A stretch of 64,000 nucleotides of DNA from Conexibacter woesei DSM 14684 (GCF_000025265.1 NC_013739.1:3696001-3760000), one strand, 5' to 3'; shown: positions 54,600-63,911, numbered from the stretch's first letter. Translations and numbers: made by a program. The notes: generated by a model from the sequence alone, not told the origin.

Positions 54600-55240
54600 G
54601 CGGGTGTCTCCACTCGGTCACATGCGGCGCTGAAGCTGGCGAGCAGCCTCAGGCCGTAGCGCGAGGACTTCTCGGGATGGAACTGGACGCCGTAGACGTT
54701 GTCGCGTGCGACGGCGCTGACGAAGCGCTCGCCGTAGACGGCCGTGCCGAGCGCGTCGGACGGGTCGGTCGGCGAGACGACGAACGAGTGCACGTGGTAG
54801 AAGGCGACGGCCTCCGGCAGCGCGGCGTTGAGACGCGTCGCGCGCGAGAACGTGACGACGTTCCAGCCGATGTGCGGGACGCGCTCGCCGCGCGCGTCGA
54901 GCGGGCGCACCTCGCCGGCGAGCAGGCCGAGCCCCTTCGCCGGCTCCAGCTCGACCGAGTGCTCGAACAGCAGCTGCATGCCGAGGCAGATCCCGAGCAC
55001 CGGCACGCCGGCGGCGGCGCGCTCGCGGATCACGTCGTCGAGCCCCAGCTCGCGCAGGTTGCGCATCGCACGCGGGAACGCGCCGACGCCCGGCACGACG
55101 ACGCCGTCGGCGCCGCGGATCGCGTCGTGGTCGCGCGTCACGACCGGGCGCGCGCCGACGTGCTCGAACGCCTTCTCGACCGAGCGGCGGTTGCCCATCC
55201 CGTAGTCGAGGATCGCGATGCGGGGGGCCTTCGCGCTCAC
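54596..55240 (-). CDS. hisH: Imidazole glycerol phosphate synthase glutaminase subunit
   Basis: The 214-residue glutamine amidotransferase supplies ammonia to HisF. LDYGMGNRRSVEKA, the nucleophile GICLGMQLLFE (Cys about residue 84) and the His/Glu pair in GVQFHPEKSS are intact. Four-base overlaps link it with hisB and hisA. Confidence 0.96.
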   Translation of the reverse strand: MSAKAPRIAILDYGMGNRRSVEKAFEHVGARPVVTRDHDAIRGADGVVVPGVGAFPRAMRNLRELGLDDVIRERAAAGVPVLGICLGMQLLFEHSVELEPAKGLGLLAGEVRPLDARGERVPHIGWNVVTFSRATRLNAALPEAVAFYHVHSFVVSPTDPSDALGTAVYGERFVSAVARDNVYGVQFHPEKSSRYGLRLLASFSAACDRVETPA

Positions 55241-55833
55241 GCGGTCAGAGTCCCCTTCGTGCTCGGCACGCCCGTCTCGGACGGGTCGATCGCGACGGCG
55301 GCGCGCAGCGCGCGCGCGAACGCCTTGAAGAGCGCCTCGACGATGTGGTGGACGTTCGTGCCAGCCTCGACGGTCAGGTGGAGCGTCAGCTTCGCGTTGC
55401 CGGAGACGGCGCGGAAGAACTCCTCCGCCAGCTCGTGGTCGAAGTTGCCTATCGCCCCGGGCGGCAGCGGCGCCTCCCAGGCGAGGAAGGCGCGGCCGGA
55501 GACGTCGATCGCGGCCGCGGCGCGGGCCTCGTCCATCGGGATCGTCGCGGCTCCATAGCGGTAGATGCCGCTGCGGTCCCCGAGCGCGCGGTCGAGCGCC
55601 TGGCCGATGCAGATGCCGACGTCCTCGACGGTGTGGTGCGCACCGGTCTGCAGGTCACCGGTCGCGGCGACGTCGAGGTCGAGCCGGCCGTGGCGGGCGA
55701 GCAGGTCGAGCATGTGGTCGAGGAAGCCGACGCCGGTGCTGCGCGTGCCGGCGCCCGTCCCGTCCAGGCCCAGCGTGAGGCGGACGTCGGTCTCGCCGGT
55801 CTTCCGTTCGATCGTCGCGGTGCGGTCGCTCAT
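55237..55833 (-). CDS. hisB: Imidazoleglycerol-phosphate dehydratase
   Basis: The 198-residue manganese enzyme has the duplicated metal-binding motifs (FLDHMLDLLARHG, GAHHTVEDVGICIGQAL, NFDHELAEEFFRAV, NVHHIVEALFKAFARAL). It is the single-domain dehydratase without the phosphatase found in E. coli HisB. ATG 55833 overlaps the hisD stop. Confidence 0.97.
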   Translation of the reverse strand: MSDRTATIERKTGETDVRLTLGLDGTGAGTRSTGVGFLDHMLDLLARHGRLDLDVAATGDLQTGAHHTVEDVGICIGQALDRALGDRSGIYRYGAATIPMDEARAAAAIDVSGRAFLAWEAPLPPGAIGNFDHELAEEFFRAVSGNAKLTLHLTVEAGTNVHHIVEALFKAFARALRAAVAIDPSETGVPSTKGTLTA

Positions 55834-57110
55834 GACTCCGCATTCTCCCGCATGCGGGCTTCCATCGACTGCGCGTGCAGCTCGAAGCCCTCGGCGCGCG
55901 CGATCGCGGCGCCGGCCGGCGCGAGGGTGGTCGCCGCCTCCAAGGGGATCCGCACCTCGGTCATGCGGCGGCGGAAGTGGCGCGCGGAGAGCCCGGAAGC
56001 GAAGCGCGCGGCGCCGTCGGTCGGCAGCGTGTGGTTGGAGCCGGCGACGTAGTCGCCGAACGCGGTCGCACCGCCCGGCCCGACGAACAGGCAGCCGGCG
56101 TTGCGGACCTCCGGCGCGAGCGCCTCCGCTCCCGCGCCGATCAGCTCCAGGTGCTCGGGCGCGAAGGCGTTCGCGAGCGCAAGCGCGTCCTCGAGCGACG
56201 CGGTCTCCACGAGCGCGCCGACGCCCGGCTCCGGCACGACCGAGAGGCCTTCGGAGAGCGCGTCGAGCGCGGCGCCGTCCGGCGACACCGCGAGCACGAG
56301 GCTGTCGGAGCCGTGCTCCGCCTGCGCACGCAGGTCGAGCGCCGCGAGGCGCACGTCGGCGCCGCGGTCGAGCACGACCATCAGGTCGCTCGGGCCGGCG
56401 AAGCCGTCGATCCCGACGAGGCCGGCCGCGGAGACCTGGCGCTTGGCCTCCTGCACCCACAGGTTCCCGGGGCCGACGATCAGGTCGACGGGCGCGACGG
56501 TCGCGGTCCCGTGCGCGAGCGCGCCGATCGCCTGCGCGCCGCCCATGCGGTAGACCTCGGTCGCGCCGGCGAGCGCGGCGGCTGCCAGGATCGCGGGATT
56601 CAGGTCACCGTCCGGGCCGGGCGGCGAGCACAGCACGACCTCTTCCACCCCCGCCGTCACGGCGGTCACGACGCCCATCAGGACCGTGCTCGGGTACGGC
56701 GCGCGGCCGCCGGGGACGTAGACCGCGGCGCGGCGCACCGGCACCTCGCGCAGGCGGACGGTCTGCCCGTGGCCGAGCGTCACCTCGCGCTCGTCGTCGA
56801 GCCCGATCGCGGCGACGACGCCGACGTTCTGCGCGGCGACCTCCAGCCCGGCGCGCACGTCGGCGTCGAGGGAGTCGAGCGCGGCATCCAGCTCTGACTG
56901 CGAGACCCGCAGCGCCTTCGGCTCGGCGCCGCCGGTGTCGTGCGCGCGCGTCAGCTCCAGCACCGCGGCGTCGCCGCGGTCGCGCACATCGGCGACGATC
57001 GCCGCGACGGGGTCGGCGATCGAGGCGGCCGCGGGCACGAGCCTGCGCAGCTCGGTCGCGAGGCCGGCGGCGGCGCCGGCGCTCGCCAGCGTCCGCCGCT
57101 CAAGTCGCAC
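55830..57110 (-). CDS. hisD: Histidinol dehydrogenase
   Basis: The 426-residue zinc enzyme oxidises histidinol to histidine in two NAD+-dependent steps. The GPGNLWVQEAKRQV, GIDGFAGPSDLMVVLD, ALDLRAQAEHG and C-terminal GSNHTLPTDGAARFASGLS motifs are present. The start is GTG at 57110, overlapping hisG by 11 bases. No hisC lies between hisD and hisB, unlike many operons. Confidence 0.96.
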   Translation of the reverse strand: MRLERRTLASAGAAAGLATELRRLVPAAASIADPVAAIVADVRDRGDAAVLELTRAHDTGGAEPKALRVSQSELDAALDSLDADVRAGLEVAAQNVGVVAAIGLDDEREVTLGHGQTVRLREVPVRRAAVYVPGGRAPYPSTVLMGVVTAVTAGVEEVVLCSPPGPDGDLNPAILAAAALAGATEVYRMGGAQAIGALAHGTATVAPVDLIVGPGNLWVQEAKRQVSAAGLVGIDGFAGPSDLMVVLDRGADVRLAALDLRAQAEHGSDSLVLAVSPDGAALDALSEGLSVVPEPGVGALVETASLEDALALANAFAPEHLELIGAGAEALAPEVRNAGCLFVGPGGATAFGDYVAGSNHTLPTDGAARFASGLSARHFRRRMTEVRIPLEAATTLAPAGAAIARAEGFELHAQSMEARMRENAES

Positions 57111-57738
57111 GCAGGCGCTCCAGCACGTCGTCGATCGCGGCAGCCTTGAGCTTGTGCGCGACCGGGTTGGCGATCAGGCGGGCTGTTGAGACCGCGATCT
57201 CCTCGCGCACGACGAGGCCGTTCTCGCGCAGCGTCGTGCCGGTCGCGGTCAGGTCGACGATCGTGTCGACCATGCCGGTCAGCGGCGCCAGCTCGACCGA
57301 GCCCTTGACCTCGACGATCTCGGCCTGGCGGCCGGTGCGCTCGAAGTGGCGCATCGCGATCTTGCGGTACTTGGTGGCGACGCGCATCACGCCCAAGCGC
57401 CGCAGCGCCTCCGCGCCGGCGTCGTCGCCGGCGACCGACGCGAGCACCATCACGCAGCGGCCGAAGCCGAGGTCGAGCAGCTCGTAGACCTCGCGCTCGG
57501 ACTGCTCCATCAGCACGTCCTTGCCCGTTATGCCGATGTCTGCGGCGCCGGACTCGACGTACGTCGGCACGTCGGACGGCCGCATCGTGACGATGCCGAC
57601 GTCTCTGAAGAGCAGCTTGCGGTCGTTGGAGCGGACCTCGCTCGTGTCGATCCCGAGCGTGTCGAGCAGGTCGAGCGCCTCGGTCATCAGCGCGCCGCGT
57701 GGGACGGCGATCGTGAGGCCGTTGACGCCGCGACTCAT
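57100..57738 (-). CDS. hisG: ATP phosphoribosyltransferase, short form
   Basis: The 212-residue enzyme starts histidine synthesis from ATP and PRPP. LTIAVPRGALMTEALDLL, ESGAADIGITGKDVLMEQ and the PRPP loop VDLTATGTTLRENGL are clear. It is the short type that lacks the C-terminal regulatory domain and needs HisZ, which is encoded directly upstream with an ATGA overlap. Confidence 0.96.
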   Translation of the reverse strand: MSRGVNGLTIAVPRGALMTEALDLLDTLGIDTSEVRSNDRKLLFRDVGIVTMRPSDVPTYVESGAADIGITGKDVLMEQSEREVYELLDLGFGRCVMVLASVAGDDAGAEALRRLGVMRVATKYRKIAMRHFERTGRQAEIVEVKGSVELAPLTGMVDTIVDLTATGTTLRENGLVVREEIAVSTARLIANPVAHKLKAAAIDDVLERLRAT

Positions 57739-58775
57739 CGGCTCCCCTCCGACCCGGAAGAGCGAGCCCCCAGGCGAGTTCTTCCGACGGAATCCGAGCC
57801 GCCAGGCGAGGAATCCGCCTCCTCGCCGGCCAGCGCGATGTGCAGCCGCTCGACGTTCAGCGCCCAGCCGACGGCGGGCAGCGGCCGGCCGAAGCGGCCG
57901 ATCAGGTCGTCGTAGCGCCCGCCGCCGCCGAGCGGAGCGCCGAGCTTGGGGTCGTAGACCTGGAAGATCGCGCCGGTGTAGTAGCCGAGGTCGCGGACGA
58001 GGCCGAGGTCGAAGATGACGCGCTCGGCGACGCGCGGCTCCAGCAGCTCGTGCACGCCGCGCAGCCCCTCGGCGGCCTCGGCTGCCGCGCCGTCGAGCTG
58101 CGCGAGCAGCTCCGGCCCGCCGCGCAGCTGCGGGATCCGCTTCAGCTGCTGCACCGCGTGCGCGTCGGTCAGGCGGAGCGCGTCGACCTCGCGTTCGAGC
58201 CCGACGAAGTCGCGCGTGACGAGCTCGTGGAGGATCCGCTCGCGGCCCTCGCCGGCGACTCCGTGGCCGTCGAGCAGCGCCTGGTAGAGGGCCACGTCGC
58301 CGAGCCCGATCCGGTAGCTGCGCAGGCCGACGGCGTCGAGCGTGTCGCACAGGAGCGTCAGCGCCTCCGCCGTCCCCGACGGCGCGGGCGCGCCGATCAG
58401 CTCGATCCCCGCCTGCAGGAACTCGCGCGACTGGCCGCGCTGCGGCTTGACGCCGCGGTAGGCGTGCGCGACGTAGCAGAGCCGCAGCGGCGGCTCGGCG
58501 GTCGCGAAGCGAGTCGCGACGAGCCGCGCGATCGGCACCGTCATGTCCGAGCGCAGCGTCAGCACGTTGCCCTGCTCGTCGAACAGGCGGTAGGCGGGCA
58601 GCGTGCCGCCGACGCCGCCGATCGCAAGCGTGTCCTCGTACTCGAGCGCGGGCGTCGCGACCTCGCCGTAGCCGGCGTCGTCGAAGACTCTGTGCGCGGC
58701 TGCGAGGATCGCGCGCAGCTCTCGCATCTCGTCGGGCAGCACGTCGCGCGTGCCGCTGGGGATCGGGTGGATCAC
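57735..58775 (-). CDS. hisZ: ATP phosphoribosyltransferase regulatory subunit HisZ
   Basis: The 346-residue protein resembles histidyl-tRNA synthetase (PSGTRDVLPDEM, LTLRSDMTVPIARLVA, LGYYTGAIFQVYDPKLGAPLGGGGRYDDL) but ends without an anticodon-binding domain, the HisZ form that regulates short HisG. The last 30 residues are a Gly/Ser-rich tail carrying a short imperfect repeat in the DNA. The GTG start at 58775 lies 16 bases after murA, so the his operon may be co-transcribed with murA. Confidence 0.93.
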   Translation of the reverse strand: MIHPIPSGTRDVLPDEMRELRAILAAAHRVFDDAGYGEVATPALEYEDTLAIGGVGGTLPAYRLFDEQGNVLTLRSDMTVPIARLVATRFATAEPPLRLCYVAHAYRGVKPQRGQSREFLQAGIELIGAPAPSGTAEALTLLCDTLDAVGLRSYRIGLGDVALYQALLDGHGVAGEGRERILHELVTRDFVGLEREVDALRLTDAHAVQQLKRIPQLRGGPELLAQLDGAAAEAAEGLRGVHELLEPRVAERVIFDLGLVRDLGYYTGAIFQVYDPKLGAPLGGGGRYDDLIGRFGRPLPAVGWALNVERLHIALAGEEADSSPGGSDSVGRTRLGARSSGSEGSR

Positions 58776-58791
58776 TGGTGCCGGATCCGCT

Positions 58792-60096
58792 CTAGTGGGC
58801 GTGGATCCGGTCGCCGTCCTCGACCCGCTCGATGCGGGCGCCGAGCGCGCGCAGGCGCTCGTCGATCCGCTCGTAGCCGCGGTCGATCTGGCGGATGTTG
58901 CCGATCTCGGTGGTGCCCTCGGCGCAGAGCGCGGCGATCAGCATCGCCATGCCGGCGCGGATGTCGGGCGACTCGACGCGCTCGCCGCGCAGGCGGCGGG
59001 AGCCGACGACGAGCGCGCGGTGCGGATCGCAGATCGTGATCGCGGCGCCCATCAGCTGCAGCTTGTCCGTGAAGAAGAGGCGGTTCTCGAACATCTTCTC
59101 GTGGATGATGACCGACCCCTCCGACTGCGTCGCCAGCGCGAGCGCGATGCTCGTCAGATCGGCGGGGAACGCCGGCCACGGGCCGTCCTCGACCTTCGGC
59201 TGGTAGCCGCCGGCGTCGTTGGTGATGACGAGCTTCTGACCGCCGGGGACGAACAGGTCGTTGCCGCGCATATCGGTCTCGAGGCCGAGGCGGGCGAAGA
59301 CGAGGCGGACCATCCGCAGGTCCTCGGGATAGGTGTCCTTGATCGTCAGCTCGCCGCCGGTCACGCCGGCGAGCGCCATGAAGGAGCCGATCTCGATGTG
59401 GTCGGGGGCGACGCGGTGGTCACAGCCGCCGAGCCGGTCGACGCCGTGGACGGTCATCACGTTGGAGCCGATCCCGTCGATCTGCGCGCCCATCTTCACG
59501 AGCATGCGCGCGAGGTCCTGCACGTGCGGCTCGGAAGCGGCGTTGCGGATGATCGTCGAGCCGGGCGTCAGCGCGGCGGCCATCAGCGCGTTCTCCGTCG
59601 CCATCACGGACGGCTCGTCCATCAGGAAGTCGCAGGCCGTGAGGCCGCGCGGGGCGGTCAGCAGGATGTCGCGGTCGTGCTCGATCGTCGCGCCGAGCGC
59701 CTTGAACGCGTCGAGGTGCGGGTCGAGCCGGCGACGGCCGATCACGTCGCCGCCGGGCGGCGGCATGTGCGCGCGCCCGAAGCGCGCGAGCAGCGGGCCG
59801 GCGAGCAGGAACGACGCACGGATCCGCTCGGACAGCCTGCGGTCGAGATCGGTCTTGGCGACGCCGTCGGCGCGGATCGCGACCTCGTTGTCGCCGATCC
59901 ACTCGGCGCGCGCGCCGAGGTCGGCGATCAGCTCGATCTGCGCCTGCACGTCGCTGATGCGCGGGACGTTGCGGATCACGACTTCTTCGTCGGTCAGCAA
60001 CGCCGCGGCGAGGATCGGCAGCGCACCGTTCTTGTTGCCTGCGGGCACGAACGTGCCTGAAAGCGGCACGCCGCCCTGTATGACGAACTTTTCCAT
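58792..60096 (-). CDS. murA: UDP-N-acetylglucosamine 1-carboxyvinyltransferase with Asp in place of the active-site Cys
   Basis: The 434-residue enzyme begins peptidoglycan precursor synthesis. Substrate residues Lys22-Asn23 (GNKNGALP), the catalytic loop PPPGGDVIGRRRLDPH, FPADLTSIALALA and RGYERIDERLRALG are readable. The loop has Asp117 where most bacteria have the Cys that fosfomycin alkylates; the same change gives Mycobacterium tuberculosis its natural resistance. ATG 60096 gives the family N-terminus MEKFVIQGG. A his operon follows directly. Confidence 0.96.
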   Translation of the reverse strand: MEKFVIQGGVPLSGTFVPAGNKNGALPILAAALLTDEEVVIRNVPRISDVQAQIELIADLGARAEWIGDNEVAIRADGVAKTDLDRRLSERIRASFLLAGPLLARFGRAHMPPPGGDVIGRRRLDPHLDAFKALGATIEHDRDILLTAPRGLTACDFLMDEPSVMATENALMAAALTPGSTIIRNAASEPHVQDLARMLVKMGAQIDGIGSNVMTVHGVDRLGGCDHRVAPDHIEIGSFMALAGVTGGELTIKDTYPEDLRMVRLVFARLGLETDMRGNDLFVPGGQKLVITNDAGGYQPKVEDGPWPAFPADLTSIALALATQSEGSVIIHEKMFENRLFFTDKLQLMGAAITICDPHRALVVGSRRLRGERVESPDIRAGMAMLIAALCAEGTTEIGNIRQIDRGYERIDERLRALGARIERVEDGDRIHAH

Positions 60097-60162
60097 GAGA
60101 GAGGGATGACGTCGGCCCCGCATGTCAGTCACGGAGATGGGGTCGGAGCCGGAACGCTGAGC

Positions 60163-60168
60163 TAGGGT
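60163..60168 (+). promoter_or_regulatory. -10 element (TAGGGT) of leaderless HD-protein promoter
   Basis: TAGGGT ends seven bases before the ATG at 60176. On the other strand the same bases read TACCCT and could serve murA with a leader of about 60 bases. Confidence 0.45.
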
Positions 60169-60175
60169 AACAGCC

Positions 60176-60775
60176 ATGCCGAGGGGGATTTCGCGCGACG
60201 ACGCCTGGACCCTCTTTTGCGAGTGGACGGAATCCCCGTCGCTGCGGCGTCACGTGCTCGCCGTCGAAGCTACGATGCGAGCGTATGCGCGCCAACTTGG
60301 AGGGGACGAGGAGACCTGGGCCGTCACTGGCCTGCTGCACGACCTCGACTACGAGCGGCATCCCTCGCTCGTGGACGGCCATCCGCGGATCGCGATGCAG
60401 GAATTGCAGCGACGCGGCTATCCGGATGAGATCATTCGAGCAATCGGATCGCATGCGGACGAGATGGAGCTCACACGCGACACGCCGATGGAGCGCGCGC
60501 TGTACGCCGTCGACGAGCTGAGCGGCTTCGTCCTCGCGTGCGCATACGTCCGTCCCGAGGGACTGCAGGGGATGACGCCGAAGTCGGTCAAGAAGAAGAT
60601 GAAGACGCCGAGCTTCGCCGCCGCGGTCGACCGTGACGCGCTGCGGCGCGGCGCTGACGAGCTCGGCGTCGACTTCGACACGCACGTCGCGTTCGTGATC
60701 GCGGCGCTCGCCGAGCACTCCGACACGCTGCTCGCCTCCACCCCCGAACCCCGCTCGGCAGACCCGGCCGACTGA
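60176..60775 (+). CDS. HD-domain hydrolase-like protein
   Basis: The 199-residue protein shows the HD metal-binding pattern: RRHVLAVEATM (His about residue 25), GLLHDLDYERHP (His-Asp about 54-55) and SHADEMEL (His about 91). It resembles the YqeK/uncharacterised HDIG-type phosphohydrolases that act on nucleotides or on small phosphorylated molecules. The C-terminal part (SVKKKMKTPSFAAAVDRD) is conserved in this subgroup. The substrate is unknown. It is coupled to the MFS gene by a TGATG overlap. Confidence 0.88.
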   Translation: MPRGISRDDAWTLFCEWTESPSLRRHVLAVEATMRAYARQLGGDEETWAVTGLLHDLDYERHPSLVDGHPRIAMQELQRRGYPDEIIRAIGSHADEMELTRDTPMERALYAVDELSGFVLACAYVRPEGLQGMTPKSVKKKMKTPSFAAAVDRDALRRGADELGVDFDTHVAFVIAALAEHSDTLLASTPEPRSADPAD

Positions 60776-62013
60776 TGCTCGGCGCCTACCGCGTCCTCTT
60801 GAGGCCACCGGGAACGGGACGGCTGATCGTCTCGCTGCTGATCGGGCGCATCCCGATCGGCATCTTCTCGCTCGCGATCGTGCTGCTCGTGCGGGCGGAG
60901 ACGGGCTCGTTCGCACAGGCCGGCGCGGCGAGCGCGGCGTGGGCGGTCGGCGCCGGCTTCCTCGCCCCGATCCAGGGGCGTCTGGTCGACCGCTTCGGCC
61001 AGCCGGCGGTCCTGATCCCCTCGACGCTCGTCAACGCGCTCGCCGTGATCGGCGTCGTCGCCTGCGCGCGGGCCGGCTCACCGACCTGGGTGCTGGCGGT
61101 GTTCGCGTTCATCGGCGGCGCAGCGCTGCCGCCGCTGGGCGCATGCATGCGGTCGGTGTGGGCGACGGTGTTCGAGAACGACACCAACGCGCGCAACACC
61201 GCCTACACGTTCGAGGGCGTCGTGTCGGAGTTCTTCTTCATCATCGGGCCGGTCATCACGACGGTGCTGATCGCCGTCAGCTCGACGAGCGTCGCGCTGA
61301 TCGTCGCGATCGCGCTGTCGTTGATCGGGACGATCCTCTTCGCAACGGGATCCCTCGCGCGCTCGTGGAGAAGCGAGCCGTTCGAGCGGACGCGCGCCGG
61401 CGCGCTCGCCTCGCCGGGGATGCGGACGCTGATGCTGTCGATCGTGCCGACGGGGATCTCGTTCGGGGCGCTCGAGGTCGCGATGCCGGCGTTCGCGGTC
61501 GAGCACGGCGAGAAGGCGGAGCTGGCAGGAATACTGCTCTCGATCATGGCCGTCGGCAGCGTGCTCGGCGGCATCTGGTACGGGGCGCGCAGCTGGTCGA
61601 GCCCGGTCGTCGAGCGCTTCATCGTGCTGCACGTCGCGCTCGCCGTCGGGACGCTGCCGCTGCTGATAGCGGACTCGATCCCGCTGATGGGCGCGATGGC
61701 CGCGATCGCCGGCCTCGCGCTGGCGCCGTCGGCCGCGGCGGCCTACCTGCTGATCGACCACGTCGCCCCGCCGGGCACGGCGACCGAGGCGACGACGTGG
61801 ATGATGACCGCGAACATCGCCGGTGCCGCCTCCGGTGCGGCGCTCGCCGGCGTGATCGTCGAGGCCTCCAACGCCCGCTGGGCGATCGCGCTCGCCTGCG
61901 CCGGTCCGGTCGTCGGCGCGGTCCTCACGATCCTGCTGCGCCACACGCTCCACCCGATCGTCCCCGCAACCCCCGAGCCCGTCGCCTCCGCCCCCGCCCC
62001 GCGCGACGCCTGA
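60775..62013 (+). CDS. MFS-type transporter
   Basis: The 412-residue membrane protein has about twelve hydrophobic segments in two halves with an MFS-like loop GRLVDRFGQPAVL after helix 2 (motif A position) and a central charged loop (RSWRSEPFERTRAG, about residue 190-205). The substrate cannot be told from sequence. The C-terminal tail is Pro/Ala-rich and cytoplasmic. The start overlaps the HD gene stop by one base. Confidence 0.88.
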   Translation: MLGAYRVLLRPPGTGRLIVSLLIGRIPIGIFSLAIVLLVRAETGSFAQAGAASAAWAVGAGFLAPIQGRLVDRFGQPAVLIPSTLVNALAVIGVVACARAGSPTWVLAVFAFIGGAALPPLGACMRSVWATVFENDTNARNTAYTFEGVVSEFFFIIGPVITTVLIAVSSTSVALIVAIALSLIGTILFATGSLARSWRSEPFERTRAGALASPGMRTLMLSIVPTGISFGALEVAMPAFAVEHGEKAELAGILLSIMAVGSVLGGIWYGARSWSSPVVERFIVLHVALAVGTLPLLIADSIPLMGAMAAIAGLALAPSAAAAYLLIDHVAPPGTATEATTWMMTANIAGAASGAALAGVIVEASNARWAIALACAGPVVGAVLTILLRHTLHPIVPATPEPVASAPAPRDA

Positions 62014-62082
62014 GTCGCCCGCCGCTCCCGCCGCGGCCCGACAGGCGCCCACTCGCCGCACGCCCGCTCCCGCCGCGGCCGC

Positions 62083-62415
62083 TCAGCGCCAGCGGCCGCC
62101 CGCGCTCGCCCAGGCGCGCAGGTGGTCGGTCGTGCAGAAGGCGTCGGCGATGCGGTACTCGCCGCGGTGGTGGACGAGCAGGACGCGCGTGTCGTCGAGC
62201 GCAGCGCCGCAGTGGGCGCACTCGGACAGCGCCGGCTCCTCGCGCGGCTGCTCCGCGAGCGTCCCCGCTTCCCAGTGCGGACCTTGGATCGCCCACGGGA
62301 CGGTGTGCTCGAGGCGGCAGAAGGTCGCAAGCCGTTCGCCCGCCTGCTCGGCGGCGCGGTAGCCCTCGTCGGGTCCGACGTCGACCCCGCACCAGGTGCA
62401 TCTGAGCGTGCTCAC
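62083..62415 (-). CDS. Small zinc-ribbon-like cysteine-rich protein of unknown function
   Basis: The 110-residue protein has four metal-ligand-like pairs: CTWCG (residues 6-10), FCRLEH, CAHCG (about 66-70) and FCTTDH, which could build two treble-clef or MYM-type zinc sites related by an internal duplication. I recognise no named family. GTG start at 62415, with TAGGGT seven bases upstream. Confidence 0.7.
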   Translation of the reverse strand: MSTLRCTWCGVDVGPDEGYRAAEQAGERLATFCRLEHTVPWAIQGPHWEAGTLAEQPREEPALSECAHCGAALDDTRVLLVHHRGEYRIADAFCTTDHLRAWASAGGRWR

Positions 62416-62422
62416 GCGCGAG

Positions 62423-62428
62423 ACCCTA
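62423..62428 (-). promoter_or_regulatory. -10 element (TAGGGT) of leaderless promoter
   Basis: TAGGGT on the minus strand, seven bases before the GTG at 62415. Confidence 0.45.
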
Positions 62429-62486
62429 GCGCCCGGACGCGACCCACAAGTCTCCGGTGCGTGCTCCTGGGCTATCGTGGCGCGCG

Positions 62487-63593
62487 ATGCCCGAGCCGCT
62501 GAAGATCACCATCCTCGAGGGCGACGAGACCGGCCAGGAGCTGCTCGACCAGGCCGTCCGCGTGCTCGACCCGGAGGTCACCGGCCTCCCGCTGGAGCTG
62601 GAGCGTTTCGACCTCTCGCTCGAGAACCGCCGTGCGACCCAGAACGGCGTCGTCTCCGACGCCGCCGCGGCGATGCGCACGTGCGGGTTCGGCATCAAGG
62701 CAGCGACGATCACGCCCGAGGGCGCCGACGACGTCGGCTCGCCGAACCGCATCCTCCGCGAGGAGGTCGACGGCAAGGTGATCGTGCGGACGGGTCGTCG
62801 CATCCCGGGGGTCACGCCGATCGCCGGCGTGCACTACCCGATCTCGATCGTCCGCATGGCGATCGAGGACGCCTACGGCGCGAAGCAGTGGCGCGAGGGT
62901 GACGCGGGCGCGGCCGACGAGGTCGCCTACCGCACCGAGCACGTGACCCGCTCCACCTGCCGCGCAGTGTCGGAGTACGCCTTCCGCACGGCGCGTGCGA
63001 TGCAGGCGCGCGTCTACGGCGGCCCGAAGTGGACGGTCTCCCCGGTCTACGAGGGGATGCTGAAGGAGGAGATGGACGCCGCGGCGGCCCGTCACCCCGA
63101 CGTCGCCTACGAGCCGGTGTTGATCGACGCGACGTACGCCGGCCTCGTCAGCGGCGCCGCCGACGAGCCGCTCGTCGTGCCCGCGCTCAACCGTGACGGC
63201 GACTGCCTCTCCGATCTCGTGCTGCCGATGTTCGGCTCGATCGCGGGCGCCGAGTCGGTGCTGCTGGCGTTCGACGACAACTACGAGACGCACGTCGCGA
63301 TGGCGGAGGCGCCGCACGGCACCGCTCCCGCGCTGAGAGGCAAGGACGTCGCGAACCCGATGGCGATGCTGCTCGCCTCCGGCGCGGTCCTGCGCCACGC
63401 GGCCGAGCGCGGCCACCCGGGAGCCGAGCGTGCCTCGCGCGCGATCTACGAGTCGGTCCTCGAAGCGATCGCCACCGGCATCAAGACCCCGGACCTCGGC
63501 GGCCACGCCGGCACGACCGAGTTCACCGACGCGGTCATCGAGCGGATCACGACCAAGATCGAGGTCTGGTCCACGCTCGGCACCGGCGGCTGA
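62487..63593 (+). CDS. Isocitrate/isopropylmalate dehydrogenase family enzyme (isocitrate dehydrogenase-like)
   Basis: This 368-residue oxidative decarboxylase has the family metal/nucleotide segments (GDGDCLSDLVLP-type region NRDGDCLSDLVLPMFGSIAGAES, DNYETHVAMAEAPHGTAPALRGK). The substrate loop reads GSPNRILREEV with a Ser-x-Asn-x3-Arg pattern like isocitrate dehydrogenases, followed by RRIPG, which favours isocitrate over isopropylmalate. The cofactor cannot be assigned. ATG 62487 is preceded by TATCGT at eight bases. A terminator-like hairpin follows. Confidence 0.82.
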   Translation: MPEPLKITILEGDETGQELLDQAVRVLDPEVTGLPLELERFDLSLENRRATQNGVVSDAAAAMRTCGFGIKAATITPEGADDVGSPNRILREEVDGKVIVRTGRRIPGVTPIAGVHYPISIVRMAIEDAYGAKQWREGDAGAADEVAYRTEHVTRSTCRAVSEYAFRTARAMQARVYGGPKWTVSPVYEGMLKEEMDAAAARHPDVAYEPVLIDATYAGLVSGAADEPLVVPALNRDGDCLSDLVLPMFGSIAGAESVLLAFDDNYETHVAMAEAPHGTAPALRGKDVANPMAMLLASGAVLRHAAERGHPGAERASRAIYESVLEAIATGIKTPDLGGHAGTTEFTDAVIERITTKIEVWSTLGTGG

Positions 63594-63620
63594 CCCCGCC
63601 GCCCGCTCGTCCACCCCGCC

Positions 63621-63645
63621 CCGGGCCTGCCACCACGCAGCCCGG
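63621..63645 (+). terminator. Terminator-like hairpin after the dehydrogenase gene
   Basis: CCGGG (63621-63625) and CTGC (63627-63630) pair with GCAG (63637-63640) and CCCGG (63641-63645) around loop CACCAC with one bulged base, starting 28 bases past the stop. Confidence 0.5.
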
Positions 63646-63704
63646 CCGGGGCCCCGCCCATACCGCACCGGCCGCCGCCCCATCCCACACGTCCGCGGTC
63701 GGCA

Positions 63705-63747
63705 TCGTCCTGCCTTTGTGTCGCTCTGCGACCACTAGCCAGGACGA
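63705..63747. repeat. 39-nt nested palindromic element, copy 2 (inverted relative to copy 1)
   Basis: Outer arms TCGTCCTG (63705-63712) and CAGGACGA (63740-63747) enclose GTCGC-TCT-GCGAC (63720-63732). Its reverse complement aligns without gaps to the element at 10519-10557. The rest of 63594-63926 shows a hairpin (63621-63645) and an AT-richer promoter-like stretch, but no gene. Confidence 0.6.
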
Positions 63748-63911
63748 CGCCGCGACGAGCGCCGAGGCGCCGCACACACGTTCGTGCCTGCGTAGCGCAC
63801 GTGCAACATTCGTTGCAGCGAACTGCATCACTTCCACCCGGAAACACGGGACATTCGCGCATCTCTGCCTTCCCTCCCGAGACCCGCTCCTGTTCCATCC
63901 GAGACGCAGGC

